64,000 nucleotides of DNA from Chitinophagales bacterium (GTDB lineage Bacteria > Bacteroidota > Bacteroidia > Chitinophagales > JADIYW01). The DNA lies in contig JAMLHJ010000007.1 of assembly GCA_023957245.1 (NCBI GenBank), positions 150,383-214,382 of the forward strand, written 5' to 3'. Every line of letters begins with the position of its first letter. Within the stretch, counting starts at the first letter, position 1. A model generated the notes under the pieces. The model saw only the letters and a list, made by a program, of their open reading frames with translations. It had not been told where the DNA came from and searched no databases. Positions 17,512 through 25,806 of this stretch are shown one piece after another. The translations under genes and the position numbers were made by a program.

Positions 17512-18237
17512 TTATTTGAAAGATAGTAATTCTACGTCAAAAACTAAAGTTTCATTTGGTCCTATTCCACCTCCAGGAGCACCATTGGCACCATAAGCTA
17601 AGTTAGATGGAATGTAAAATTTGTATTTAGAACCTACATTCATTAATTGGATACCTTCAACCCATCCAGGAATCACTTGACCCAATTGGAATTTAGCACT
17701 TTCACCTCTTTTGATAGAAGAGTCAAATTCTTGACCATTCAATAAAGTTCCAACATAATGAACTTCTACTTCATTTTCAGCAGTAGGCTTAGGGCCAGTT
17801 CCTTCTTTAATTACTTCGTACTGAAGTCCACTTGGTGTTGTTATCACACCAGGTTTTTTTCCGTTTTCTTCTAAAAATGCTTTTTCTTCTTCAGAAGGAC
17901 CTTTTGCAGCAGTCTCTCCTTGCATTTTTTCAAATTCTTTTCTTTGAAACTCTTCAAAGAAAGCTTGCATCTGTTCATCAGTAAATTCAAATTTGTTTAA
18001 AAACTCATTTTGAATCCCTGCTACTAGTGCTTCAATATTAATGTTTGTATCTATTCCATTCATTTTATACCCTTTCACCATAGAGCCTCCAATAAAATAA
18101 CTAAGTGAGTCTTTTGCATTAGTTAATTTTACTTTAGCAGGTTTTTTATAATTTGTTCCACATGAAGTGATAATGAAGACAGATGCAATAAGCGTACTTA
18201 ATACAAATGTGCTTTTAAAAATGATATTCTTTTTCAT
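17512..18237 (-). CDS. FKBP-type peptidyl-prolyl cis-trans isomerase, lipoprotein
   Basis: Extracytoplasmic folding helper that isomerises Xaa-Pro bonds. It has a signal peptide with lipobox Cys26 (FIITSC), a helical FKBP_N dimerisation region (about 35-125, including SLSYFIGGSMVKGYK) and a C-terminal FKBP domain (about 140-241) with VEVHYVGTLLNGQEFDSS, VIPGWVEGIQLMNVGSKYKFYIPSNLAYG and LVFDVELLSFK. It resembles FkpA and Mip in layout (241 residues). Being a lipoprotein it is likely anchored facing the periplasm. Confidence 0.94.
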   Translation of the reverse strand: MKKNIIFKSTFVLSTLIASVFIITSCGTNYKKPAKVKLTNAKDSLSYFIGGSMVKGYKMNGIDTNINIEALVAGIQNEFLNKFEFTDEQMQAFFEEFQRKEFEKMQGETAAKGPSEEEKAFLEENGKKPGVITTPSGLQYEVIKEGTGPKPTAENEVEVHYVGTLLNGQEFDSSIKRGESAKFQLGQVIPGWVEGIQLMNVGSKYKFYIPSNLAYGANGAPGGGIGPNETLVFDVELLSFK

Positions 18238-18253
18238 ATAATGATTTGTGTGG

Positions 18254-18261
18254 CAAAGATA
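18254..18261 (-). promoter_or_regulatory. Promoter -7 box of the FKBP gene
   Basis: TATCTTTG on the minus strand matches TAnnTTTG, 16 bases before the ATG at 18237. Confidence 0.45.
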
Positions 18262-18405
18262 AGGTTTTGGATAGACTATTTATCTCATATTTGTTTAATT
18301 GTCAATTTTTTAGTATATTTTAATGAAAATGTGTTTCTAAAGTGAAGTTTGTTTTTGATTTCTATATTTCTAATTTGATTTTAAGAGATATTTTTATCAC
18401 CATTT

Positions 18406-18436
18406 TTGGTGATGTTTAATAGCTTTATTACATTTG
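18406..18436 (+). promoter_or_regulatory. Promoter of the S1P lyase homologue
   Basis: TTG at 18406-18408, a 20-base spacer, and TACATTTG at 18429-18436 form a full Bacteroidota promoter (TTG...TAnnTTTG), giving a leader of about 15-20 bases. Confidence 0.6.
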
Positions 18437-18457
18437 ATAAAATAATAGTTTTAAAAG

Positions 18458-19924
18458 ATGCCTAGTTTTAAAATACCTGAGAAAGGAGCTGATGCTAAAG
18501 AATTGCTTCAAAGAATGGAATCATTTAAAAGCAAGGATATTAATTGGCCTGAAGGAAAGTTTTTTGGTTATGTATTTTATGCTGGTGAGGATATCTATAA
18601 CGTTGCTAAAAGTGCTTATACCTCTTTTATGTCCACCAATGGGTTGAATCCTTCTGCTTTCCCTAGTTTAAGAAAAATGGAGTCTGAAGTAGTAGGTATG
18701 ACTGCTAATCTTTTACATGGAGATGAAAATGTGACTGGAACAATGACTTCTGGTGGAACTGAGAGTATTATGATGTCTGTCCTTTCTGCGAGAGAATGGG
18801 CTGTGAAGAACAAAAATATGTATGGAGTGCCAGAAGTATTAGCACCTGCCTCTGCTCATCCAGCATTTGCCAAAGCTTGTCATTTTTTTGGTTTGAAATA
18901 TGTTGAAGCACAAATCGGTGAAGATTTTAGAGTAGATGTCGCTGAAATGGCAAAATTAATTAATCCCAACACTATTTTGATTGTAGCGTCTGCACCTCAA
19001 TATCCTCAGGGTGTTATAGATCCAGTAGAGGCAGTTGCCGCTTTGGCTAAGAAGAATGATATTTTGTGCCATGTAGATTGTTGTGTTGGAGGATATCTTT
19101 TACCTTTTTTGGAAATGGGAGGTGTTCTTCTTTCTCCGTTTGATTTCCGGGTAGAAGGTGTTACTTCTATTTCTGCTGACACTCATAAATATGGTTATGC
19201 TGCTAAAGGTGCGTCTGTCATTTTATACAAAAATAAAGAGCTGAGAAAAGGTCAATTTTATATTAAAACCGATTGGACTGGTGGAATATATGGTTCGCCT
19301 TCATTTGCAGGAACTCGCCCTGGTGGAGCTATTGCTGCAGCATGGGCGGTATTGAATTATATTGGCTCTGATAGATATACTCGTATGCAGACCAATGCTT
19401 TTCATACCACACGGAAATTAATTGAAGGAGTAAAGGCGATTGAAGGGCTAAATGTTTTAGGAAATCCTGATGCTACTTTATTTGCTATTGCATCTGAAAA
19501 ATATGATGTCCATTCCATAGCCGATGAAATGTCAGAATTGGGTTGGTACATCAATCGCCAGCAATTGCCTCCAAGTTTGCATATTTTCGTGACAGATATT
19601 CATGTAGGAAAAGAACAAATGTTTTTAGATGATTTGCAGGTGGCAGTGAAAAAGGCATCCAAGTTTAGTTGGGAAAATTTCAAGAAGAATGTCCAAGTTG
19701 GAGCTGTAAAAGGATTGAAAAAAATGCTTCCGCCATCTTATTTTAATCAGTTATTGGATAGGGCTGGAAAATCTGGAGGAGGAGCTGATGGTGGACATAG
19801 AAAAGCAGCTATGTACGGAATGATGGGTGCCTTGAATGGAACTGAGAAATTAGAAGAACTAGTAGAAGATTTTATCGATCAACTCAATTCTCCTGAACAG
19901 TCAGAAGATAAAGGGGTTGAATAG
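18458..19924 (+). CDS. Sphingosine-1-phosphate lyase homologue (PLP-dependent)
   Basis: Predicted to cleave phosphorylated long-chain bases to an aldehyde and phosphoethanolamine. The 488-residue protein closely follows the eukaryotic enzyme: GTMTSGGTESIMMSVLSARE (95-114), SAHPAFAKACHFFG, SAPQYPQGVIDPV, HVDCCVGGYLLPF, and FDFRVEGVTSISADTHKYGYA with the PLP-binding Lys244, then SPSFAGTRPGG. The N-terminal membrane anchor of the human enzyme is absent, so it should be cytosolic. A C-terminal tail from about 410 (GLKKMLPPSYFNQLLDRAGKSGGGADGGHRK) resembles that of other bacterial homologues. A related amino acid decarboxylase is the main alternative, but the SISADTHKYGYA context argues strongly for S1P lyase. 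It is transcribed alone between its own promoter and terminator. Confidence 0.9.
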   Translation: MPSFKIPEKGADAKELLQRMESFKSKDINWPEGKFFGYVFYAGEDIYNVAKSAYTSFMSTNGLNPSAFPSLRKMESEVVGMTANLLHGDENVTGTMTSGGTESIMMSVLSAREWAVKNKNMYGVPEVLAPASAHPAFAKACHFFGLKYVEAQIGEDFRVDVAEMAKLINPNTILIVASAPQYPQGVIDPVEAVAALAKKNDILCHVDCCVGGYLLPFLEMGGVLLSPFDFRVEGVTSISADTHKYGYAAKGASVILYKNKELRKGQFYIKTDWTGGIYGSPSFAGTRPGGAIAAAWAVLNYIGSDRYTRMQTNAFHTTRKLIEGVKAIEGLNVLGNPDATLFAIASEKYDVHSIADEMSELGWYINRQQLPPSLHIFVTDIHVGKEQMFLDDLQVAVKKASKFSWENFKKNVQVGAVKGLKKMLPPSYFNQLLDRAGKSGGGADGGHRKAAMYGMMGALNGTEKLEELVEDFIDQLNSPEQSEDKGVE

Positions 19925-19952
19925 ATTTTTTGATTATTTCTCTATCTATAAT

Positions 19953-19988
19953 AAAAAGAGGTTTTCTAATTACAGAAAACCTCTTTTT
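19953..19988. terminator. Bidirectional terminator between S1P lyase and sppA
   Basis: Perfect 15-base stem AAAAAGAGGTTTTCT and complement, six-base loop, with U-tracts on both strands, between convergent genes. Confidence 0.88.
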
Positions 19989-20004
19989 GAAATAAATCTA
20001 AATA

Positions 20005-21774
20005 TTATTTGAATCGAATTTCGTAAGGAAGTCTTGTTTGAACACCATTAAGTTCTTTGAGTGTATTGATTTGTTTGATATAGTTATATTCATTGCCCAA
20101 TACTTTGGAAAGTGTTTTGTCAATAGATTCTTCTTGTTTTCCACTGATTAATTCCATGATGGTTTCAAAGGTAGTTTTGGCTACTGGGTAATTTTTAACT
20201 TGGTAAGTATCTATCTCTGCCAATTCTTTAGCGATTTGTATAGCTGTTTCAAGATTTCCCAAAGTATCTACCAATCCCAATTTTAAAGCATCTTCACCTG
20301 TCCACACTCGACCTCTAGCGATTTTATCTGCTTCTTCGATAGTCATTTTCCTACCTGCAGAAACATGTTTTAAAAATAAATGATAAGTGCTTTGAATACT
20401 TTTGGTCATAGTCGCTTTTTCTTTTTCATCCCAAGGTCTTGTCATAGAGCCAAAGTCTGCATAGTTATTCGTTTTAACTTCATCGAATGTAATTCCAAGA
20501 TGAGAAGTTAATGCATTTTGAATATTGAACATCATGCCAAATACACCGATAGATCCAGTAATTGTTGTTGCATCTGCTACAATCTTATTGGCTGAAGTCG
20601 AAATATAATATCCGCCAGATGCAGCAAGATTTCCCATAGATACAACAATGGGCAATTTGGTTTGTGCCAATTGAATTTCTCTCAAGATTTGTTCTGATGC
20701 AAATGCACTTCCTCCTGGTGAATTGACTCTCAGTACAATCGCTTTCACATCTTTGTCCAATCTGGCATCTCTAATCATCTTGACATAGTCTTTACCATAG
20801 ATTTTGCCAGTTCCAGTTCCTGTCCCATCTACTATTTCACCTTCAGCATAGATAACAGCAATCTTATTTTTGCTTTTATCACTACTTTTATCGCTTATAG
20901 ATGCTTGATAATCTTTTAAAGATACTGTTTTGAGTTTGTCGTCTTTATTGTAACCAAATTTTTCTTTGAGTTCAGATTCTACTTCATCTTCATATTTCAA
21001 ACCATCTACAAATTTGTATTTCAAAGCATCTTCTGCCATAAATGCATCAAGATTATTGGCGATAGCTTCAAGGCTGTCGATACTGATTTTTCGGATAGAA
21101 GATAATTGGCTTAAATAATTTTTGTGGATAGAATTGAGATAGGTTTCTACTTGTAATCTGTTTTCAGGACTCATTGATTTCAATCGGAATGGTTCTGTTG
21201 CACTTTTAAATTCTCCAGCATAAAAAATCATTGGCTGAATTTTGAGTTTTTCCAAAAGTCCAGTATAATACATAATTTCACTTGACATACCATTGAACTC
21301 AATTACTCCCATCGGATTGAGATAAGATTTGTCAGCAACAGCGTTAATTAATACACTCTGTTCAGAAATACTATTGCTATATGCATAAACTAATTTGCCA
21401 GATTTCTTAAATGCTTCTAAACTTCTGACCAATTCCATCATATTGGCAGGCATAGCAGAAAGTTGATCGGTATTTAACCATATTGCCTTGATTTTGTCAT
21501 CTTTGCTTGCTGCTGTAAGAATGTCTTTTAAATCTTTCAACCCAATGATAGGGTCTGTGCTGAAACTGCCTGAAAGTACGTCAAAACTATTGAATGGGTC
21601 TTCAACTGAGAGGTCAGGTAAATCACCTACTAAAGTGAGTTTTAAGATGCTGTTGGAAGATATTTTTGTGGTGTCAGAACTAGCACCAAGGCTAGAAATG
21701 ACAATGAAAAATAAAAATATAGATATGAAAATCCCAACAATTGTAGCAAGTACGATTTTTATAAATCCTTTCAT
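20005..21774 (-). CDS. sppA: Signal peptide peptidase SppA, 67 kDa type
   Basis: Membrane serine protease of family S49 that degrades remnant signal peptides. At 589 residues it has the tandem-domain long form. Residues 8-28 are the membrane anchor. The N-terminal S49 domain carries the general-base Lys in FYAGEFKSATEPFRLKSMSPENR (about 190-210), and the C-terminal domain the nucleophile Ser in VSMGNLAASGGYYISTSANKIVADATTITGSIGVFG (about 385-420). Both catalytic residues are thus present. It is convergent with the S1P lyase gene across a shared terminator. Confidence 0.95.
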   Translation of the reverse strand: MKGFIKIVLATIVGIFISIFLFFIVISSLGASSDTTKISSNSILKLTLVGDLPDLSVEDPFNSFDVLSGSFSTDPIIGLKDLKDILTAASKDDKIKAIWLNTDQLSAMPANMMELVRSLEAFKKSGKLVYAYSNSISEQSVLINAVADKSYLNPMGVIEFNGMSSEIMYYTGLLEKLKIQPMIFYAGEFKSATEPFRLKSMSPENRLQVETYLNSIHKNYLSQLSSIRKISIDSLEAIANNLDAFMAEDALKYKFVDGLKYEDEVESELKEKFGYNKDDKLKTVSLKDYQASISDKSSDKSKNKIAVIYAEGEIVDGTGTGTGKIYGKDYVKMIRDARLDKDVKAIVLRVNSPGGSAFASEQILREIQLAQTKLPIVVSMGNLAASGGYYISTSANKIVADATTITGSIGVFGMMFNIQNALTSHLGITFDEVKTNNYADFGSMTRPWDEKEKATMTKSIQSTYHLFLKHVSAGRKMTIEEADKIARGRVWTGEDALKLGLVDTLGNLETAIQIAKELAEIDTYQVKNYPVAKTTFETIMELISGKQEESIDKTLSKVLGNEYNYIKQINTLKELNGVQTRLPYEIRFK

Positions 21775-21926
21775 AAGTGTTTTTTGTAACTCGAAAGTAT
21801 TTAATTGAATCTATTATTTGGTGATTTTGATATGAAAAAAATGAAAATTTGATAAGAACTTAATTTTCTTTAAGTATTTTATTCACTTATTACCTGCTAA
21901 ATAGTTTTTTTTACATTCTAATATAA

Positions 21927-22421
21927 ATGAAAATTTTGAATACGGCATATTTATCATTAGGTAGTAATTTGGGAGATAGAAAAAATAATTTATTAGAAAT
22001 TGCTCAACAACTATCGCTTCATGCTATTGAAATTGTTCAAGCGTCTTCCATTTTTGAAACAAAGCCTTGGGGCGTGGATAATCAACAACCTAATTATTTC
22101 AATCAAGTATTGAAAATTTATACATCTTTGTATCCTTTCGGACTGATGAATGTGCTCCAATCTATTGAAAAAAATATGGGAAGAAAAGAAAAAGGTAATT
22201 ATCAACCTCGAACTGCAGATATTGATATTATACTATTCAATGATTGGATGATCCACTCAGATGTGTTACAGATTCCTCACCCTAGATTTAGAGAAAGACA
22301 ATTTGTTTTGACTCCTTTATGTCAAATAGCTGACGACACAAAAGATCCTCTAACGAAGATGACGATAAGAGAACTGAAGGATAACTGTAATGATTTATTG
22401 GATATCCAAAAGGTAAAATAA
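21927..22421 (+). CDS. folK: 2-amino-4-hydroxy-6-hydroxymethyldihydropteridine diphosphokinase
   Basis: Transfers pyrophosphate from ATP to hydroxymethyl-dihydropterin in folate synthesis. The 164-residue protein has AYLSLGSNLGDRKNNL at 8-23, FETKPWGVDNQQPNYFNQVLKI, and the Mg-binding RTADIDIILFND followed by IPHPRFRERQFVLTPLCQIA. Its stop codon overlaps the next start by one base (TAATG), so it is translationally coupled to the deoxynucleoside kinase gene. Confidence 0.95.
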   Translation: MKILNTAYLSLGSNLGDRKNNLLEIAQQLSLHAIEIVQASSIFETKPWGVDNQQPNYFNQVLKIYTSLYPFGLMNVLQSIEKNMGRKEKGNYQPRTADIDIILFNDWMIHSDVLQIPHPRFRERQFVLTPLCQIADDTKDPLTKMTIRELKDNCNDLLDIQKVK

Positions 22422-23068
22422 TGTATTACAAGTATATAGCAATAGAGGGAAATATTGGAGCTGGTAAAACAACATTGGCTCAGTTGCTTTCAGAAGTATA
22501 TAATGGAAGATTGATATTGGAAGAATTTCATGAGAATCCTTATTTATCATTGTTTTATGAGAATCCAGAAAAGTATGCCTTACAATTAGAAACATCTTTT
22601 TTATTGGATAGGTATAAACAATTGAATACAATACTCAGTGAACCTAATATTTTTCAAGATTTTGTGATTGCAGATTATATGCTTTCCAAATCTTTGCTTT
22701 TTTCTAAAATCAATCTTTCTACAAGTGATTTTAAATTGTATTCCAATTTTTTCGACATAATAAAGAAGCGATTGCCTATGCCTGAAATTGTTTTTTATCT
22801 ACATGCAGATACTGAACAATTAAAGAAAAATATACAAAAAAGAGGTCGTTCCTACGAGCAAAATATCAATAGACATTATTTGGCAAAAATTGAGAGAATC
22901 TATTTTGAATATTTTAAACAAAATCCACAGATAAAAGTAGTCGTTATTGATGTCAATGGCAAAGACTGGATCTCTGATATGTATGCTTATGAATCTTTAT
23001 TAGGAGTTTTTGAACAGCATTACAAAGTAGGGATGAATTATGTGAGTCTTAATAATGAATTTCAATAA
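22421..23068 (+). CDS. Deoxynucleoside kinase
   Basis: Phosphorylates a deoxynucleoside (probably deoxyadenosine or deoxyguanosine, or pyrimidines) for nucleotide salvage. The 215-residue protein opens with the P-loop IEGNIGAGKTTLAQLLSE (7-24), then the substrate-side EEFHENPYL and FLLDRYKQL, and the LID segment RGRSYEQNI near 145. The specificity-determining residues cannot be read reliably. It is coupled to folK by a one-base overlap, an arrangement often seen in Bacteroidota. Confidence 0.9.
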   Translation: MYYKYIAIEGNIGAGKTTLAQLLSEVYNGRLILEEFHENPYLSLFYENPEKYALQLETSFLLDRYKQLNTILSEPNIFQDFVIADYMLSKSLLFSKINLSTSDFKLYSNFFDIIKKRLPMPEIVFYLHADTEQLKKNIQKRGRSYEQNINRHYLAKIERIYFEYFKQNPQIKVVVIDVNGKDWISDMYAYESLLGVFEQHYKVGMNYVSLNNEFQ

Positions 23069-23163
23069 TTGTTAATTTTTACTTAAAATACAATTTAGTA
23101 AGTAAAAATGAAGGCAGTTGTTACAGATGTATGTATATTGTATTAAATAACTAAACTAAACTT

Positions 23164-23643
23164 ATGAAAAAATCACTTTTCGCATTTTTGATGATTGCTT
23201 TATTTGCAACTACTTTCACTTCTTGTAAGAAAGATGAAGGCGAAACAAAAGTAGAAATTACAGACAACTCTTTTGCAATCAATGGAGTAAAAATTGATGG
23301 TAATACTACACTTGGTGCTGTTTCATCAGCTAATTTATTGCTTCTTACTAGTCAAGATTCAAAATCGACAGTTACTTTAATGTTTAAAGCGAAACCTACT
23401 GCATCTGGTTCGTTTAATTTTAAAGGTCTTTTACAAGCAAAAGATTTAGGCGATAATGATTTAATTCTTGCTGTTGCTAACGATGGTAAAACTTATGCTA
23501 GTACAAGTGCTTTGACTCAAAAAGCAACTGTAACGGTCAATTCAGCTGGTAAATTAACAGTATCTATACCAGAAGTTGAGATTGCTGATGCTGCTGGTGG
23601 TACTGCTACTATTAAATTCCAAGGCAAATTGGTAGAGTTTTAA
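23164..23643 (+). CDS. Small lipoprotein of unknown function, paralogue A
   Basis: A 159-residue lipoprotein with Cys21 after TFTS. After the lysine-rich stem (CKKDEGETK) the mature part is a threonine/serine-rich beta domain with alternating hydrophobic strands and a final TIKFQGKLVEF. I know no function. The gene has its own terminator. Its C-terminal half can be lined up with the next lipoprotein gene (DNDLILAV with ADELIVQL; TIKFQGKL with SIELSGLL), suggesting distant paralogues. Confidence 0.75.
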   Translation: MKKSLFAFLMIALFATTFTSCKKDEGETKVEITDNSFAINGVKIDGNTTLGAVSSANLLLLTSQDSKSTVTLMFKAKPTASGSFNFKGLLQAKDLGDNDLILAVANDGKTYASTSALTQKATVTVNSAGKLTVSIPEVEIADAAGGTATIKFQGKLVEF

Positions 23644-23666
23644 TAATTAACTCTTCATTATTATAG

Positions 23667-23697
23667 AATCCCCTTCAGCAATGTTGGGGATTTTTTT
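23667..23697 (+). terminator. Rho-independent terminator after lipoprotein A
   Basis: Seven-base stem AATCCCC / GGGGATT (23667-23673, 23686-23692) followed by a T-run. Confidence 0.85.
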
Positions 23698-23744
23698 ATG
23701 ATATCATTTGATGTTCTTAGTATTATAGTATAAATTGAGCTGAA

Positions 23745-24251
23745 ATGAAAAATATACTTTTTGCTTTATCGACGATATGTCTTTGTATAGGATTTGTGTC
23801 CTGTAATAAGGATATAAAACCTATTCAAGATGAAAAAGAAATTTTTCAACCCAATTCTATTCGATTGGATGACAGTTTATATTTTGGTTCTACCGAATAT
23901 GCAGCCAATTTTATAAAGTTCAGCTATGGTGATAATTATTTGCTTTTAGCATCTAATGCCAAAAAGTTAAAAACAGGTATTTATAGAACGACAAAAGCTC
24001 TTTTAAATTCTTCGGGGACTTTCAGTACAGATGATATCGCTGCTGATGAATTGATAGTGCAATTGAAACACAATAATATTATTTATGTCTATCTCTTAGA
24101 TACTCATGAGGAAGTAAATGCCACATTAAAGTCTCAAGTGCTTATGCTTACATTGCCCAAGATGATGCTTACACCAGCAGTTTATCCTTCTGATTTAAAG
24201 CCTGAAAGTATAGAGTTGTCTGGCTTATTGAATGTGACGCAGTATAAGTAG
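23745..24251 (+). CDS. Small lipoprotein of unknown function, paralogue B
   Basis: A 168-residue protein with a signal peptide and lipobox Cys20 (GFVSCNKD). The mature part is beta-rich with no motif I recognise. It sits directly after the terminator of lipoprotein A and shares its size and a weak C-terminal likeness, so an old tandem duplication is plausible. It carries fewer threonines and more leucine than its neighbour. Confidence 0.72.
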   Translation: MKNILFALSTICLCIGFVSCNKDIKPIQDEKEIFQPNSIRLDDSLYFGSTEYAANFIKFSYGDNYLLLASNAKKLKTGIYRTTKALLNSSGTFSTDDIAADELIVQLKHNNIIYVYLLDTHEEVNATLKSQVLMLTLPKMMLTPAVYPSDLKPESIELSGLLNVTQYK

Positions 24252-24262
24252 AGAATGTAAAA

Positions 24263-24293
24263 TTGTTATTCTCTTCAGATAGGCTTATCTTTG
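24263..24293 (+). promoter_or_regulatory. Promoter of the PhnA-like gene
   Basis: TTG at 24263-24265, a 20-base spacer, and TATCTTTG at 24286-24293: a full Bacteroidota promoter. It overlaps the alternative TTG start at 24291, which supports the ATG at 24309. Confidence 0.62.
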
Positions 24294-24308
24294 GCAAAAA
24301 GTAGTATT

Positions 24309-24644
24309 ATGTCAGAATTTGCTCCATGTCCCAAATGTCATTCAGAATATACCTATCCCATGGACTCTCTTCTTGTTTGTCCTGATTGTGCTTATGAATG
24401 GAATCCAGATGAAGTTGTAGAAGAAGGTGGTTTGGTAGTGAAAGATGCGAATGGAAATATTTTAGCGGATGGAGATAGTGTGGTAGTGATAAAAAATCTC
24501 CCCGTGAAAGGTTCTCCTCATCCAATTAAAGCTGGTACAAAGGTCAAAAATATTCGTCTTGTAGAGGGTGATCATAATATAGATTGCCGTATAGAAGGCT
24601 TTGGTTCTATGGCTCTCAAGTCAGAGTTTGTCAAAAAAGCATAG
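24309..24644 (+). CDS. PhnA/YjdM-like zinc-ribbon protein
   Basis: Small cytoplasmic protein of the PhnA (YjdM) family, 111 residues. It has an N-terminal zinc ribbon (CPKC at about 7-10 and CPDC at 25-28, then AYEW) and the SH3-like C-terminal domain ([27 protein letters not shown] and [37 protein letters not shown]). Despite the name, the family's link to phosphonate use is not established. I start at the ATG; a frame six residues longer from a TTG exists, but the promoter box lies across it. Confidence 0.9.
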   Translation: MSEFAPCPKCHSEYTYPMDSLLVCPDCAYEWNPDEVVEEGGLVVKDANGNILADGDSVVVIKNLPVKGSPHPIKAGTKVKNIRLVEGDHNIDCRIEGFGSMALKSEFVKKA

Positions 24645-24735
24645 TTAAGTTGTCTGAATTTTGTAAAAAATGATCAAATGTATTTTTTTACAAAACATCT
24701 TTCAAATAGATGTGTTCTAACTGCTAATTAAATAA

Positions 24736-25344
24736 ATGATTTTGGAGAAAAATTTTAAATACTGGTGGGAGAGAGGTATGCAATGGGATGCATACAAGGA
24801 ATTGTTAGATAATTTAATGTTGGAAGGTAAAACTACTGGAGAGCAACAATCAGAAGAACTTTTGACTTATGCCAAAATGAATCTTCAGCGAATGAAACGT
24901 ATTGATAAATCTTTTAAAGAAGACGAGCAATTTAGGATATTTTTAGGTGGATTTCAAGGCAAGATTAAAGTACTGGCTATCACGGAAGGATGGTGTGGTG
25001 ATGCTTCGCAGTCTGTTCCTGTGGTGGCTAATATCGCTAAAAATCATGCAGATAAATTGGAATTGAAAGTGATACTTCGAGATGAGGATACTGAATTGAT
25101 AGATCAATTTCTAACAAACGGTGGACGTTCTATACCGAAGTTTATATTTTTAGGTGAGAACAATCAGTTACTAGGCAATTGGGGACCTCGTCCTAAAGTG
25201 CTTCAAGAAATATTTATTGAAATGAAAAAGAATAATCTTCCTTTCGATGAATTATCTGAGAAATTGCACAGTTGGTATGGAAAAGATAAAGCGAGGACTA
25301 TTCAGTCTGAGTTGATGGAATTAATTAAAAGTTTTAATTTGTAG
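24736..25344 (+). CDS. Thioredoxin-fold protein with WCGDA motif
   Basis: A 202-residue cytoplasmic protein. Residues 1-60 are helical and charged; 70-175 form a thioredoxin fold (GKIKVLAITEGWCGDASQSVPVVANIAKN, then IPKFIFLGENNQLLGNWGPRP with the cis-proline). The usual WCGPC is WCGDA, so the second, resolving cysteine is missing and a normal disulfide oxidoreductase cycle is unlikely. Proteins of this form are widespread in Bacteroidota and Firmicutes with unknown substrates. It is 17 bases before an ArsC/Spx-like gene and probably shares its transcript. Confidence 0.82.
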   Translation: MILEKNFKYWWERGMQWDAYKELLDNLMLEGKTTGEQQSEELLTYAKMNLQRMKRIDKSFKEDEQFRIFLGGFQGKIKVLAITEGWCGDASQSVPVVANIAKNHADKLELKVILRDEDTELIDQFLTNGGRSIPKFIFLGENNQLLGNWGPRPKVLQEIFIEMKKNNLPFDELSEKLHSWYGKDKARTIQSELMELIKSFNL

Positions 25345-25361
25345 TGTTATAACAAATTGAT

Positions 25362-25736
25362 ATGGCAAAAGAAGAGTTGAAAGTATATGAATACGCTAGA
25401 TGTGGCACTTGCGTAAAAGCAAAGAAATTTTTAAAGGCGAATGCTGTCGAATTCAAAGATATTCCTATTGTAGATAATCCACCTAGCTTGGAAGAATTGG
25501 AAAGAATGTTAGGATATTTGAAAGCTAAAGGAATGAAAATTAATCATCTTTTCAATACTTCTGGAGTGATGTATAAAGAATTGGGATTGTCTAAAAAGTT
25601 GCCTTTAATGACAGAGTCTGAAGCTTTACATCTTTTGGCAGAAAATGGTAAATTGATTAAACGACCATTTGTTTTATTGGAAAATGATGGAATGGTTGGA
25701 TTTAAAGAAGAGGAGTGGAGAAAAAATGTTTTATAA
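25362..25736 (+). CDS. ArsC/Spx/MgsR-family thioredoxin-fold protein
   Basis: A 124-residue protein of the ArsC-like family. The N-terminal YEYARCGTCVKAKKFLKANAVEFKDIPIVDNPPSLEEL has a CGTC pair (residues 14 and 17), as in Spx and MgsR, not the single active Cys of classical arsenate reductases; LFNTSGVMYKELGL and KRPFVLLENDGMVGFKEEEW complete the fold. Bacterial members are either reductases or RNA polymerase-binding redox regulators. Which applies here cannot be decided. It lies 17 bases after the WCGDA protein gene, forming a redox pair, and ends at a shared terminator. Confidence 0.85.
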   Translation: MAKEELKVYEYARCGTCVKAKKFLKANAVEFKDIPIVDNPPSLEELERMLGYLKAKGMKINHLFNTSGVMYKELGLSKKLPLMTESEALHLLAENGKLIKRPFVLLENDGMVGFKEEEWRKNVL

Positions 25737-25754
25737 CCCAATCTCTTTAAAACA

Positions 25755-25788
25755 AAAAAGACCGACAATCATCACTGTCGGTCTTTTT
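25755..25788. terminator. Bidirectional terminator between the ArsC-like gene and the phosphatase
   Basis: Perfect 13-base stem AAAAAGACCGACA and complement (25755-25767, 25776-25788) with an eight-base loop, between convergent genes. Confidence 0.9.
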
Positions 25789-25806
25789 CGTTTCTGTATA
25801 AAAATC

